From Frankia sp. RB7 (lineage in GTDB: Bacteria; Pseudomonadota; Alphaproteobacteria; Rhizobiales; Xanthobacteraceae): a stretch of DNA of 45,626 nt. Location of the stretch: assembly GCA_030403585.1 (NCBI GenBank), contig JAUEPE010000056.1, forward strand, positions 1-45,626, given 5' to 3'. The notes under the pieces are model-generated. The model was not told where the DNA came from, ran no database searches, and worked only from the letters and a program-made list of their open reading frames with translations. Below are positions 16,481-25,503 of this stretch, one piece after another. The position numbers were made by a program, and so were the translations under genes. Position 1 is the stretch's first letter; each line of letters begins with the position of its first letter.

Positions 16481-17458
16481 ATGACGTTTCATTTACTCCG
16501 CGCCGGCCTGATTGCAGGCGCCGTGTTGGCCGCAGGGCCCGCCTTTGCCCAGACGAAATGGAATCTGCCGGCAGCATATCCGTCGGATAATCCGCACTCG
16601 GAGAATCTGGTTGCCTTTGCAAAGGACGTCGAAGCAGCCACGTCGGGAAAGCTCCTGATCACCGTTCATCCGAACGCTTCGCTGTTCAAGGCGCCCGACA
16701 TCAAGCGCGCCGTCGTGACCGGGCAGGCGCAAATGGGTGAACTGCTGCTGTCGATCCATGAGAACGAGGATCCTGTTTTCGGGATCGACGTCGTTCCGTT
16801 TCTCGCGACCAGCTTCGCGGATTCGATGAAGCTGTATCAGGCGTCGAAGCCGGCAATCGCGAAGAAACTCGATGCGCAGGGCCTCAAGCTGCTGTTCGCC
16901 GTGCCCTGGGCGCCGCAGGGCGTCTATGTCAACAAGCCGCTTGCCACGATCGAGGATATGAAGGGGCTGAAATGGCGCGCCTACAACGTCGGAACGGCGC
17001 GCATCGGCGAGCTGGTCGGCGCCCAGTCCGTCACGATCCAGGCGGCCGAACTGCCGCAAGCTCTTGCGACGGGTGTGGTGAATTCCTTCATGTCGTCGGG
17101 CGGCACGGGTTACGATTCCAAAGCCTGGGAGTCCCTGAAATATTTCTATGACGTTCAAGCCTGGATTCCGAAGGACTACACCTTCGTCAACAAGGCTGCG
17201 TTCGAGGCGCTCGACAAGCCCACGCAGGACGCCATCCTCAAGGCCGCCGCGACTGCAGAAACACGCGGCTGGAAGGCCTGGGAAGAGAAGGCCAATTGGT
17301 ACATCGATCAGCTCAAGGCGAAGGGCATGACCGTTGAGCCGCCCAGCCCGGCGTTGAAGGCAGGCTTCCAGAAGATCGGCGAGCAGCTCACGGCCGACTG
17401 GCTCAAGAAAACAGGCGCTGAAGGCCAGGCATTGATCGACGCCTACAAGAAGATGTGA
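16481..17458 (+). CDS. TRAP transporter substrate-binding protein (DctP family), system 1
   Basis: A 325-aa periplasmic receptor. The start at 16481 follows GAGGAGAAG at good spacing and gives a signal peptide cleaved after Ala23 (AFA-Q). The mature protein has the DctP fold pattern: NLPAAYPSDNPHSEN at the start, the LLSIHENEDPVFGIDVVPFLA region, MKGLKWRAYN with the Arg that usually grips the substrate carboxylate, and ALATGVVNSFMSSG. The substrate is probably an organic acid; its identity cannot be read from sequence. It is only distantly similar to the other two DctP proteins in the window, so it should bind a different ligand. Confidence 0.92.
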   Translation: MTFHLLRAGLIAGAVLAAGPAFAQTKWNLPAAYPSDNPHSENLVAFAKDVEAATSGKLLITVHPNASLFKAPDIKRAVVTGQAQMGELLLSIHENEDPVFGIDVVPFLATSFADSMKLYQASKPAIAKKLDAQGLKLLFAVPWAPQGVYVNKPLATIEDMKGLKWRAYNVGTARIGELVGAQSVTIQAAELPQALATGVVNSFMSSGGTGYDSKAWESLKYFYDVQAWIPKDYTFVNKAAFEALDKPTQDAILKAAATAETRGWKAWEEKANWYIDQLKAKGMTVEPPSPALKAGFQKIGEQLTADWLKKTGAEGQALIDAYKKM

Positions 17459-17468
17459 GGACGGGGAG

Positions 17469-17503
17469 GACTTTCGTCCGCCGCGTGCGAGCGGGCGGAA
17501 GTC
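17469..17503. terminator. probable bidirectional hairpin terminator
   Basis: TCCGCC (17477-17482) pairs with GGCGGA (17494-17499), and GACT (17469-17472) pairs with AGTC (17500-17503), with a small bulge on the left arm. It lies between the convergent ends of the dctP-type gene (17458) and the autotransporter-type gene (17538). Confidence 0.4.
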
Positions 17504-17537
17504 TTCTGCGCACTCGCTTCCTGACGAAATGGCGTGA

Positions 17538-18989
17538 TCACCAAGTGTAGTGCAGGATGGCCTTGGCGGTATAGGAGCGCACAAGGCTCGAAACCTCGCT
17601 GTCGAAGTTCGCGCTCGCCGACCAGCCGTTCATGCCGCGCAGCTCGAGGGCTACGCCAGTCAGTGCCGAGTTCGGCGCAAGCGCCGTGGTTCCGATCACA
17701 AAGCCCTGGCCAGATCCTTGGCCCGATCCTTGGCCGGAGATCGCCTGAAATACCGCAGGCATCGACTGTGTCGCGCTGAAATCATGGGCCCAGGCCAGAC
17801 GTCCTCGCAGGTCGAACAGACCGCCAGCCAGCACGAAGGACGTGCTGGTGCGCAGGCCGAGCTCGCTACGGCCGTCGGTGAAACTGTTGCTGCTGCTGGA
17901 GGGCGCCGCGGACGGATCGGCTGCGTAAGCCGGCTGGCCCGCACTCGTAGCGAGCCGGAACACGGTGACCTGACCGGCGGCGTAAGGCGTGATGCCGAGC
18001 CATGGCGTCGCAATCCGGTAGCCGCTTTCGATACGGCCGGAATAGGCGTTGGCGTTGACGGCCGGGGAGAGCTGGTCGCTGCCGGCCGGCGTGACCTGAT
18101 GATCGCTGGTGATGGCCTGCCAGCCATAGGCCATCGCGGTCGCGACATAGGCTGCGCCGATGGCGTGCCTGACGAAAGTGCCAGCCTGGAACAGGTCGGA
18201 GCGGCCGCTGGAAAAATTATTGGCAAAGCCGGTGCTGCCGCCGGCAAGCGCAAAGCCCATCCGCGTCTGCGGTGAGAGCGAATAATCGGCGCCGACAGCG
18301 GTGGCGAAGCTGCGGGCCGACGAGCCGTTGCCATCGGTCGCAGTCTGCGAGCCGCCGAAGCCTGCGGCCCAGATGCTCCAGTGCGGAGCCGCGAGCGACG
18401 GCTTGCCGTAGATCGTCTCATAGGCTTCGCGCCCGATGCCGCCATGCGTGCGGTCGTTGCCGAGATCGGCATAGGCCGAGAGCTCCGAGTCGAACTCGGG
18501 CCGCCCGATGCCGCGCCCGTCGACGGCTGGATCCAGCAGGGTCTGCGCGAATTGCGTCATCGCCAGGAACGTGGCTTGCGCCGGCTCGGTCTGCGACGAA
18601 GCAGCGGAGCCGCCGCCAAACGCCTGCCGCACGCCGAACCTGCCTGCGCCGGCGAGACCTGGAGGCTCGGCGTTCCAGCCATAGTTCGGCTGCATCCCCG
18701 CGCCGCCACCGTTTCCATTGCCGTAGGGCGCGCCGCCAAAACCCGGGGCCTGCGGCGGAGGACCGAACATCGGTCCACCCATGCCTCCAAAATTATTGCC
18801 TCCAAGATTATTGCCGCCGCCGAAATTGCCGAAGCCGCCGCCCGGCGCGTTCGGACCGGGATAGCCGAAATTCTCGGAGCCTGCGAAAGCGCCGTACTCA
18901 CGCATGACTTGCGCGTCCACCGCGCGCGGCAGCAGCAATCCGGCCGTCAATAGCAGCAGCGCCAGACGCGCACGCACGTCTGTGCTCAT
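17538..18989 (-). CDS. autotransporter-type outer membrane beta-barrel protein
   Basis: A 483-aa exported protein. The signal peptide (about 1-26, ending VDA-Q) precedes a Gly/Asn/Pro-rich segment (about 36-105: repeats of GGGFGNFGG, GGNN, GGMGG) that looks disordered. From about residue 205 (APHWSIWAAGFGGSQ) to the end, alternating polar/hydrophobic strands match an autotransporter beta-domain. The chain ends in an aromatic residue (HYTW), as outer-membrane barrels do. The passenger is too short to be a classic adhesin. A small tandem GSGQ repeat lies in a late loop. The family is common in Bradyrhizobium; its role is unknown. It is a single gene, convergent with TRAP system 1. Confidence 0.82.
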   Translation of the reverse strand: MSTDVRARLALLLLTAGLLLPRAVDAQVMREYGAFAGSENFGYPGPNAPGGGFGNFGGGNNLGGNNFGGMGGPMFGPPPQAPGFGGAPYGNGNGGGAGMQPNYGWNAEPPGLAGAGRFGVRQAFGGGSAASSQTEPAQATFLAMTQFAQTLLDPAVDGRGIGRPEFDSELSAYADLGNDRTHGGIGREAYETIYGKPSLAAPHWSIWAAGFGGSQTATDGNGSSARSFATAVGADYSLSPQTRMGFALAGGSTGFANNFSSGRSDLFQAGTFVRHAIGAAYVATAMAYGWQAITSDHQVTPAGSDQLSPAVNANAYSGRIESGYRIATPWLGITPYAAGQVTVFRLATSAGQPAYAADPSAAPSSSSNSFTDGRSELGLRTSTSFVLAGGLFDLRGRLAWAHDFSATQSMPAVFQAISGQGSGQGSGQGFVIGTTALAPNSALTGVALELRGMNGWSASANFDSEVSSLVRSYTAKAILHYTW

Positions 18990-19218
18990 GACACCAGCCG
19001 CATGAAGCGCCCCAACCGCGCCGGTCGCCGGCCGCGCAGCCTGCGCGGCGAATCAGGTGACAACAGCGAATCCGACGGGATCGAAACGTAAATGCGTCTC
19101 TAATGTTTTCCAATCTTTTCTTGTGATGTCCGATGTCGTCAAGCATTCGCTATCATTTCGGGACGACGCGCGATCGTTACGACCCGTGTTTCTACGTGTG
19201 TCTCAAACAGGAACGTAC

Positions 19219-20868
19219 TCAGGCGGTAATCGCCTTGGCCGAGCCGATCTCGTTGCGCAGCAGGAATTTCTGGATCTTTCCTGTCGACGTCTTCGGAATC
19301 GGTCCGAACACGACCGCCTTCGGCGTCTTGAAGCCGCTCATATGCGCGCGGCAGAAAGCGATGATCTCGGCCTCGCTTGCGCTCGCGCCGTCCTTCAGCT
19401 CGACGAAGGCGCACGGCACTTCGCCCCATTTCGGATCGGGTTTTGCCACCACAGCGGCGAACAGAACGGCCGGGTGCTTGTAGAGGACGTCCTCGACCTC
19501 CACGGACGAAATGTTCTCGCCGCCGGAGATGATGATGTCCTTGGAGCGATCCTTGATGGTGACATAACCGTGCTCGTCGAGCACGCCGAGGTCGCCGGTG
19601 TGAAACCAGCCGCCCTCGAAGGCTTCCTTCGTCGCCTTCTCGTTCTTGAGGTAGCCCTTCATGACGATGTTGCCGCGGAACATGACCTCGCCGATGGTCT
19701 CACTATCACGCGGCACCTCCTGCATGGTCTGCGGATTGATGACGGTGACGCCTTCCTCCAGCGGGTAGGGCACGCCCTGCCGCCGCTTCATCCGCGCCCG
19801 CTCGGGCGCGGGAAGCTCGTCCCAGCCGGGCTGCTCGGCGCAGACGGAGGCGGGGCCGTAGACTTCGGTCAGGCCATAGACGTGCGTCAGCTTGATTCCG
19901 ATGTTTTCCGCGCCTTCCAGCACAGCGACCGGCGGCGCGGCGCCCGCGATCAGGCCGACGACAGGGCGGGCCGCGTTGCCTTCGGGCGCATCGGGCGCAT
20001 TGATCAGCGTGTTGTAGACGATCGGCGCGCCGCACATGTGGGTGACGCCGTGCTGCCTGATCAGCTCGAAGATTTTGGTCGGCTCGACCTTGCGCAGGCA
20101 GACATTGATGCCGGCGGCCGCCGCAAGGGTCCAGGGAAAGCACCAGCCGTTGCAATGGAACATCGGCAGCGTCCAGAGATAGACCGGATGCTGGCCGAGT
20201 TGGCCTGCGAGGATGTTGCTGACGGCGTTGAGATAGGCGCCGCGATGATGGGTGACGACGCCCTTGGGATTGCCCGTCGTGCCCGACGTGTAGCTCAGCG
20301 CGATCGCGTCCCACTCGTCCTTCGGCGGGATCGCCGCAAAACTCGGATCGCCTTGCGCGACGGCGGCCTCATATTCGATCTCGCCGATGCGCTTGCCGCC
20401 TTTGAAGGCGGTATCGTCGACGTCGATCACGAACGGCTTTGGCCCGCTCATCTGCGCCAGTGCATCGGTGATCACGCCGGAAAATTCGGGATCGACCAGA
20501 ATGATTTTTGCGCCGCCATGGTCGAGCTGGAACGCGATCGAGGATGCATCGAGGCGGATGTTGAGCGCGTTGAGCACGCCACCCGTCATGGGCACCGCGA
20601 AATGCGCCTCGTTCATCGCTGGAATGTTCGGCAGCATCGCAGCGACGGTATCGCCGACGCCGATACCCTTGCCGGAGAGCCAGGAGGCAAAGCGCTTGCA
20701 GCGCTCATGCGTCTGCGCCCACGTGAAGTTGCGGCCCTCATAGACTGTGCTGACGTGATCCGGATACACCGCGGCGCTGCGCGCGAGGAAGCTCAGCGGC
20801 GACAGCGGTACGTAATTGGCGGGGGTCTTGTCGAGGCCGATATTGTACTGGTTCTGCCGATCACTCAT
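19219..20868 (-). CDS. acyl-CoA synthetase (AMP-binding, medium/long-chain type)
   Basis: A 549-aa member of the ANL superfamily. The AMP/ATP motif YTSGTTGNPKG is at 193-203, followed by HHRGAYLNA. The later signatures YGLTEVYGP, GWFHTGDLG and KDRSKDIIISGGENIS precede the C-terminal catalytic Lys in KTSTGKIQK (about 531). It activates a carboxylic acid to its CoA thioester through an acyl-adenylate. The sequence type (PLSPLSFLARSAAVYPDH) is that of the AcsA-like/AMP-ligase group often called acyl-CoA synthetase. It starts 26 bases after the TRAP QM gene with AGGAGGGTG before the ATG, so it probably activates the acid that system 2 imports. Confidence 0.93.
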   Translation of the reverse strand: MSDRQNQYNIGLDKTPANYVPLSPLSFLARSAAVYPDHVSTVYEGRNFTWAQTHERCKRFASWLSGKGIGVGDTVAAMLPNIPAMNEAHFAVPMTGGVLNALNIRLDASSIAFQLDHGGAKIILVDPEFSGVITDALAQMSGPKPFVIDVDDTAFKGGKRIGEIEYEAAVAQGDPSFAAIPPKDEWDAIALSYTSGTTGNPKGVVTHHRGAYLNAVSNILAGQLGQHPVYLWTLPMFHCNGWCFPWTLAAAAGINVCLRKVEPTKIFELIRQHGVTHMCGAPIVYNTLINAPDAPEGNAARPVVGLIAGAAPPVAVLEGAENIGIKLTHVYGLTEVYGPASVCAEQPGWDELPAPERARMKRRQGVPYPLEEGVTVINPQTMQEVPRDSETIGEVMFRGNIVMKGYLKNEKATKEAFEGGWFHTGDLGVLDEHGYVTIKDRSKDIIISGGENISSVEVEDVLYKHPAVLFAAVVAKPDPKWGEVPCAFVELKDGASASEAEIIAFCRAHMSGFKTPKAVVFGPIPKTSTGKIQKFLLRNEIGSAKAITA

Positions 20869-20894
20869 CGACACCCTCCTTGACGCCGCGCGGT

Positions 20895-22778
20895 TTACAG
20901 GAATCCGATCGAGATCCAGGGGAAGACCGCGACGATGATCAATCCCACCAGCAGCGCCAGCAGATAACCCCAGATCGGCCTGATGCCCTCGGCTGGATCG
21001 ACCTTTCCGATGGCGCAGGCGGCATAATAGCCCACGCCGAACGGCGGGGCGAATAACCCGATACCCATCGCCAGAATGATGATCATGGCGTAATGCACCT
21101 CGTGCACGCCGACGAGCCGCGCGATCGGAAACATCAACGGTCCGAACAACACGATCGCAGGAATGCCCTCCAGCACGCTGCCGAGCACCACGAAGGCCAG
21201 GATCGAGACGGCGATGAAGGTGGCCGAGCCGCCGGGCAGGCCGGTCATGGATGCCGCCAGCGCGCGCGAGAAGCCGGACTGGGTCAGGCCCCAGGCCATG
21301 CCGGTCGCGGTCCCGATGATCAGCAGGATGGCGCCGGACAGGCAGGCGGTCTCGATCAGCATCGGCAACAGCCGCCGCCAGTTGAATTGGCGGTAGATCA
21401 GGAGCCCGATCACCAGCGCATAGACGATACCGATCGTAGAGACTTCGGTGGCGGTCGCGATGCCTTCGACCACGGCGTAGCGAATGACAAAGGGCAGGGC
21501 CAGGGCAGGGATGGACACCACGAATGCGCGGGCGATCTCGCCCGACGTTGCACGTGTGACGTGGCTCAAATCCTCGCCGCGATAGCGCCACCACACCAGC
21601 CCCGACAGCGTCAGCGCCAGCACGACGCCCGGCAGCAGGCCGCCGGTGAACAGCGCCGAGATCGACACGCCCGTGACCGAGCCGATGGTGATCAGCACAA
21701 GGCTCGGCGGAATGGTTTCGGTCTGGGCGCCGGTGGCCGCGAGCAGGGCGACGAGATCGCCTGGCTTGGCGCCGCGCTGCTTCATTTCCGGGAACAGCAC
21801 GGGCGCAACGGCCGCCATGTCGGCCGCCTTGGCGCCGGAGATGCCGGAAACCAGGTACATGGCGCCGACCAGCACGTAATGCAGCCCGCCACGGACATGG
21901 CCGAGCAGGCTCGACAGAAACGCCACCATGGCCCGCGCCATGCCGGTCATCTCGATCAGGAGCCCCAGAAACACGAACAGCGGCACCGAGAGCAGAATGA
22001 GGTGGCTCATGCCCTCGTCCATCCGCCCGACCAGCACCATCAGCGGCGTCCGCGTGGTCAGCGCCAGATAGCCGAAGATCGCCAGCCCAAACGCAAATGC
22101 GATCGGCACGCCCGCAAACACGCAGAAGCCGACCACGCCGACGAAGAAGATGATCAGATTGAGATTGCCGAGCGGCCTGAGCAGCGGCTGCGCGAACCAG
22201 AATAGCGCGATCAGAACGACGACCGTGGCGGCAGCCGCAAGCAGCGTCTTGAGATCGCCGACGCGGAGCAGCCGCAGCAGTGCGAACAGCACCATCAGGC
22301 AGATGCCGACCGGCAGCGCCGCTGCGCGCCAGGTATTTGAAATCTGGAGCGCCGGCGTGGTGATGAAACTCTCTTCGTAGGCGTATTCATAGGCCGGATG
22401 CACGATCAGCAGCAGGAAGGCCAGCGACGCGCAGGTCGCGACCACGTCGAGATAGGCCCACAGCCTTGGGCCGGCGCTGGCGACCAGCGCCGTCATCCGC
22501 ATGTGCTCGCCGCGGCGGAACGCGACCGCGGAGCCCAACATCGCCAGCCAAAGGAACAGCATCGAGGCCAGCTCGTCCGACCACACCAGCGGCGCATGCA
22601 GCACGTAGCGCGAGATCACGCCGGCAAACAGGATCACGATTTCGGCGACGACCAGGATCGCCGCCGGAATCTCGACCAGCCATTTCAATGCATGCTCGAT
22701 GGAGCCGAGCACAGGCCGGCGGCGAGGGGGTGTTGCCACCTCGCCGGCCACGGCTGGCGTCATGTCGACATGAGCCAT
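20895..22778 (-). CDS. fused TRAP transporter permease (DctQ-DctM), system 2
   Basis: A 627-aa membrane protein. Residues about 30-190 are a DctQ domain (four helices; SDELASMLFLWLAMLGSAVAFRRGEHMRM), and residues about 205-625 are a DctM domain with SVPLFVFLGLLIEMTGMARAM, VSGISGAKAADMAAVAPVLFP, ETIPPSLVLITIGS and APPFGVGYYAACAIG. Such QM fusions are a known TRAP variant. It sits between the binding protein (23-base gap) and the acyl-CoA synthetase (26-base gap), one operon on the minus strand. The linking helix (about 180-200) is as expected for fusions. Confidence 0.93.
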   Translation of the reverse strand: MAHVDMTPAVAGEVATPPRRRPVLGSIEHALKWLVEIPAAILVVAEIVILFAGVISRYVLHAPLVWSDELASMLFLWLAMLGSAVAFRRGEHMRMTALVASAGPRLWAYLDVVATCASLAFLLLIVHPAYEYAYEESFITTPALQISNTWRAAALPVGICLMVLFALLRLLRVGDLKTLLAAAATVVVLIALFWFAQPLLRPLGNLNLIIFFVGVVGFCVFAGVPIAFAFGLAIFGYLALTTRTPLMVLVGRMDEGMSHLILLSVPLFVFLGLLIEMTGMARAMVAFLSSLLGHVRGGLHYVLVGAMYLVSGISGAKAADMAAVAPVLFPEMKQRGAKPGDLVALLAATGAQTETIPPSLVLITIGSVTGVSISALFTGGLLPGVVLALTLSGLVWWRYRGEDLSHVTRATSGEIARAFVVSIPALALPFVIRYAVVEGIATATEVSTIGIVYALVIGLLIYRQFNWRRLLPMLIETACLSGAILLIIGTATGMAWGLTQSGFSRALAASMTGLPGGSATFIAVSILAFVVLGSVLEGIPAIVLFGPLMFPIARLVGVHEVHYAMIIILAMGIGLFAPPFGVGYYAACAIGKVDPAEGIRPIWGYLLALLVGLIIVAVFPWISIGFL

Positions 22779-22801
22779 GGCAGGCCCCTATTGCTTACGC
22801 G

Positions 22802-23833
22802 TTACGACAGCTTGCCGACGGACTTTTCGAGCAGCTCCCAGGCCTTGTCGCCGTACTTGCCCTTCCACTCATTGTAGAAGCCGGCCGCGCGCAGCTTGTC
22901 GCGGAACGGCCCGACCTCGGGCTGGTTGAACGTGAGGCCTTTGCCCGCCAGCTCCTGCCTGACGCTGATATTGAGCTTCTCGGTGTCCTCGCGCTCCTTC
23001 ACGGCAGCGGCGTTGACGTTCTTGGCGACGATGGTCTTGATGTCGTCCGGCAGCGCCGCCCAGGCGCGACGGTTCATCAGGAACCAGAAGCCGTCCCACA
23101 TGTGGTTCGTCATCGAGCAGTACTTCTGGACCTCGTAGAGTTTCGCCGTCGAGATCAGCGCTAAGGGGTTCTCCTGGCCCTCGACGATCTTGGTCTGCAG
23201 CGCCGAATAGACCTCGGCGAAATTGATCGAGGCGGGCGATGCATCGAACGCCTTGAACATCGAGGTCCACAGCGGCGACACCGGCACGCGGATCTTGAAC
23301 CCCTTGAAGTCGTCCGGGCCGTTGATCGGCTTGGTCGACGACGTGGTCTGGCGGAAGCCGTTGTCCCAGATCTTGTCCATGACCTCGAGGCCGGCCTTGT
23401 TGATCTCGCCGCGCACATAAGCGCCGAGATCGCCGTCCATGGCCTTCCAGACCGTGGGGTAATCCGGGAACGCGAAGCCGATGCCGTTGATCGAAGCCGC
23501 CGGCACCAGGGTTGCCAGGATCAGGCCGGACAGCGTGAAGAACTCGACGCCGCCGGAGCGCACCTGGCTCAGCATGTCGGTGTCGGAGCCGAGCTGGCTG
23601 TTCGGGAACACCTGCAGGTCGAACCGGCCGTTGGTCTCGGTCTTGATGGCGGCTGCCATCTCACGGGCGCGCGCCACGAACGGATGCGACTCCGGCAGGT
23701 TGTTGGCGAACTTGTAGGAGAACTCGGCGGCCTGGGCACGGGCCACATAAGGCGCGCTGACGCCGCCAAAGAAGGCGGTCGCGGCGGAGGCCTTGAGAAG
23801 CGTGCGGCGGGAAAAACGCGTTGAAAAGACCAT
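22802..23833 (-). CDS. TRAP transporter substrate-binding protein (DctP family), system 2, Tat-exported
   Basis: A 343-aa binding protein with a twin-arginine signal: SRRTLLK followed by a hydrophobic stretch and cleavage near ARA-Q (about residue 34). The DctP landmarks are FSYKFANNLPESHPF, the DDFKGFKIRVPVS segment carrying the substrate-carboxylate Arg, AEVYSALQTKIVEGQENPL, and YEVQKYCSMTNHMWDGFW. Export in folded form is seen in a minority of DctP proteins. It begins the operon dctP-dctQM-acyl-CoA synthetase and is divergent from the M24 peptidase gene. A CGGACGTCCG palindrome lies about 50 bases upstream. Confidence 0.92.
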   Translation of the reverse strand: MVFSTRFSRRTLLKASAATAFFGGVSAPYVARAQAAEFSYKFANNLPESHPFVARAREMAAAIKTETNGRFDLQVFPNSQLGSDTDMLSQVRSGGVEFFTLSGLILATLVPAASINGIGFAFPDYPTVWKAMDGDLGAYVRGEINKAGLEVMDKIWDNGFRQTTSSTKPINGPDDFKGFKIRVPVSPLWTSMFKAFDASPASINFAEVYSALQTKIVEGQENPLALISTAKLYEVQKYCSMTNHMWDGFWFLMNRRAWAALPDDIKTIVAKNVNAAAVKEREDTEKLNISVRQELAGKGLTFNQPEVGPFRDKLRAAGFYNEWKGKYGDKAWELLEKSVGKLS

Positions 23834-23883
23834 GGGTCTGCTTCCTCGGAAGTTTGTTCTTGTTTGTGAGATGCAAACCTATA

Positions 23884-23893
23884 CGGACGTCCG
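23884..23893. promoter_or_regulatory. palindrome CGGACGTCCG upstream of TRAP 2 dctP
   Basis: A perfect 10-base palindrome preceded by TATA (TATACGGAC), 51 bases before the start of the binding-protein gene. A close relative, TATACGGACTGTCCG, lies before the DASS symporter gene at 39727-39741. It may be an operator for a TetR- or GntR-like repressor encoded elsewhere. Confidence 0.3.
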
Positions 23894-23990
23894 GTCAGCA
23901 GTCATCTGCGATCTCGCGAAGCTCGCTTATTGCAGCCGGACAAGGTCGCGGCAATATCGGCTTTCGGCAGATGGGCCGGATTCAAAAAGG

Positions 23991-24016
23991 CGAAAACAAC
24001 CCCATGCACAGTAGCC
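23991..24016 (+). repeat. 26-bp dispersed element, copy B
   Basis: It contains AACAACCCCATGCACAGTAG and is identical over 26 bases to the minus-strand copy at 3363-3388. The end of this copy is 271 bases before the ATG of the M24 peptidase; copy A is 269 bases before its own downstream gene in the same relative orientation. Confidence 0.75.
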
Positions 24017-24287
24017 GTCAAGGGCTGAGACGACGGTCGATGGCCGGACCGAAAATCAGCTGGCAGCGAAGGCGTGGTGGTAGGAATTTCGCCTAAATTA
24101 TTGATCCAATTAGATATAAAAATATTCCATAATATACCTTATGCGAATTACGGATATGGGTGTGCAGATCAGGCCGGACATATCCACGGCTACTCAGAAC
24201 CCTGCTCCCGGCCCACAATCCGTCTCCAGGAAGCGCCAGACAAACGGACGCAGCCGCTCGAGCCGCGCCGCCATTGGGAGATTAGTC

Positions 24288-25484
24288 ATGCAGGAACACG
24301 TCGCGCGCGGAGCCGAGTCTCGCGCCATTCCATTCGACACCGCCAAGCTCGATCGCCTGATGGAAGCAGCCGGCCTCGACGTGTTGATCGCGACCTCCAA
24401 GCACAATGTGCAGTACCTGCTTGGCGCCGAGCGCGCGATCTTCTTCGACTACATGGACGCCATGGGCGTCAGCCGCTACCTGCCGGTGCTGGTCTATCCC
24501 AAGGGCGCGCCTGACAAGGCCGTCTATATCGGCCACCGGCTGGAGACCCATCAGCGCGCCGTCGCGCCGCCCTGGGTGCCGCAGGTCCGCACCGAGTCCA
24601 ACGGCTCGGTCGACGCGATCACGCGCGCCGTGGCGCTGATCCGGGATGCCGGCGTGCCGTTGAAACGTGTCGGGGTCGAGATGGCGTTCCTGCCGATGGA
24701 CGCAGGGAAGGCACTGGCCGACGCCCTGCCCGGCGCCGACCTCAAGGACGCGCTGCTGGTGCTTGAGCGGCTGCGCGCGGTGAAGTCGGCGGATGAACTG
24801 GGGCAGCTCAAGACAGCCTCGGAGCTCGTCATCGCATCGATGCTGGAGGTGATCGGCAAGCACGGCCCGGGGACGACCAAGCAGCAATTGTCGGATGCGT
24901 TGCGCGTTGCCGAAGCCAATCGCGGGCTGACGTTCGAATACTGCCTGCTCGCCTGCGGCAGCAGCCACAACCGGGCGCCGTCGTCGCAGCGCTGGGAGCA
25001 AGGCGACGTGCTGTCGCTCGACTCCGGCGGCAATTATCACGGCTATATCGGCGATCTCGCGCGCATGGCCGTGCTCGGCGATCCCGACACTGAGCTGAAG
25101 GATTATCTCGCCGAGATCGAGGCGGTGCAGCGCGCCGCCTTCGCCGCGGTCCGGCCGGGCGCCCTGGGCGGCGACATCTACGTCGCAGCCGAGCGGCAGC
25201 TGGCCCTGATCAGCCAGCGCGGCTGCACCGATTTCCTGGCTCACGGCATGGGCCTCGTCAGCCACGAGGCCCCTCGCCTGACCGCCACGGGTCCGGTGCC
25301 CTATGACGATGTGGACGCAAGGCTGCCGCTCGAGCCCGGCATGGTGGTGTCGATCGAGACCACGATGAAGCATCCCAGGCGCGGCTTCATCAAGCTTGAG
25401 GACACGGTCGTCGTGACGCCTGGCGGCCACGAGATTTTTGGCGAGGGTGGCCGCGGGTGGAATCTGGGCGGGCGCGCGCTTTAG
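24288..25484 (+). CDS. M24 family metallopeptidase (Xaa-Pro aminopeptidase/creatinase-like)
   Basis: A 398-aa pita-bread-fold protein. The N-terminal creatinase-type domain spans about 15-165. The C-terminal M24 domain holds the dinuclear metal ligands Asp245 (LSLDSGG), Asp256 (IGDLARM), His319 (AHGMGL), Glu357 (SIETTM) and Glu371 (IKLEDTV), so it should be an active metalloenzyme, not a pseudo-enzyme. It may be an X-Pro dipeptidase, or act on another amide or C-N bond as creatinase-type members do. GGGAG lies about 7 bases before the ATG at 24288; an upstream extension is not supported. It is divergent from TRAP system 2, which suggests a role in handling the imported compound. Confidence 0.9.
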   Translation: MQEHVARGAESRAIPFDTAKLDRLMEAAGLDVLIATSKHNVQYLLGAERAIFFDYMDAMGVSRYLPVLVYPKGAPDKAVYIGHRLETHQRAVAPPWVPQVRTESNGSVDAITRAVALIRDAGVPLKRVGVEMAFLPMDAGKALADALPGADLKDALLVLERLRAVKSADELGQLKTASELVIASMLEVIGKHGPGTTKQQLSDALRVAEANRGLTFEYCLLACGSSHNRAPSSQRWEQGDVLSLDSGGNYHGYIGDLARMAVLGDPDTELKDYLAEIEAVQRAAFAAVRPGALGGDIYVAAERQLALISQRGCTDFLAHGMGLVSHEAPRLTATGPVPYDDVDARLPLEPGMVVSIETTMKHPRRGFIKLEDTVVVTPGGHEIFGEGGRGWNLGGRAL

Positions 25485-25503
25485 CGCAGCGGCAGCGTCA
25501 CGA

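Larger units (their letters stand above)
23834..24287. promoter_or_regulatory. divergent regulatory region between TRAP system 2 and M24 peptidase
   Basis: The 454 bases between divergent genes contain no convincing ORF. Near the TRAP side is the palindrome CGGACGTCCG (23884-23893). In the middle is copy B of the 26-bp dispersed element (23991-24016). At about 24091-24150 there is a distinctly AT-rich block with several ATAT/AATATT runs, unlike the GC-rich surroundings. It probably holds the promoter and operator of the peptidase gene. I could not fix -35/-10 boxes with correct spacing. Confidence 0.5.

Noticed and set aside
18272..18907. Arg/Ser-rich 211-codon plus-strand frame
   Set aside because: It is the complement of the Gly-rich segment of the outer-membrane protein gene; the repeats arise from that gene's codons.
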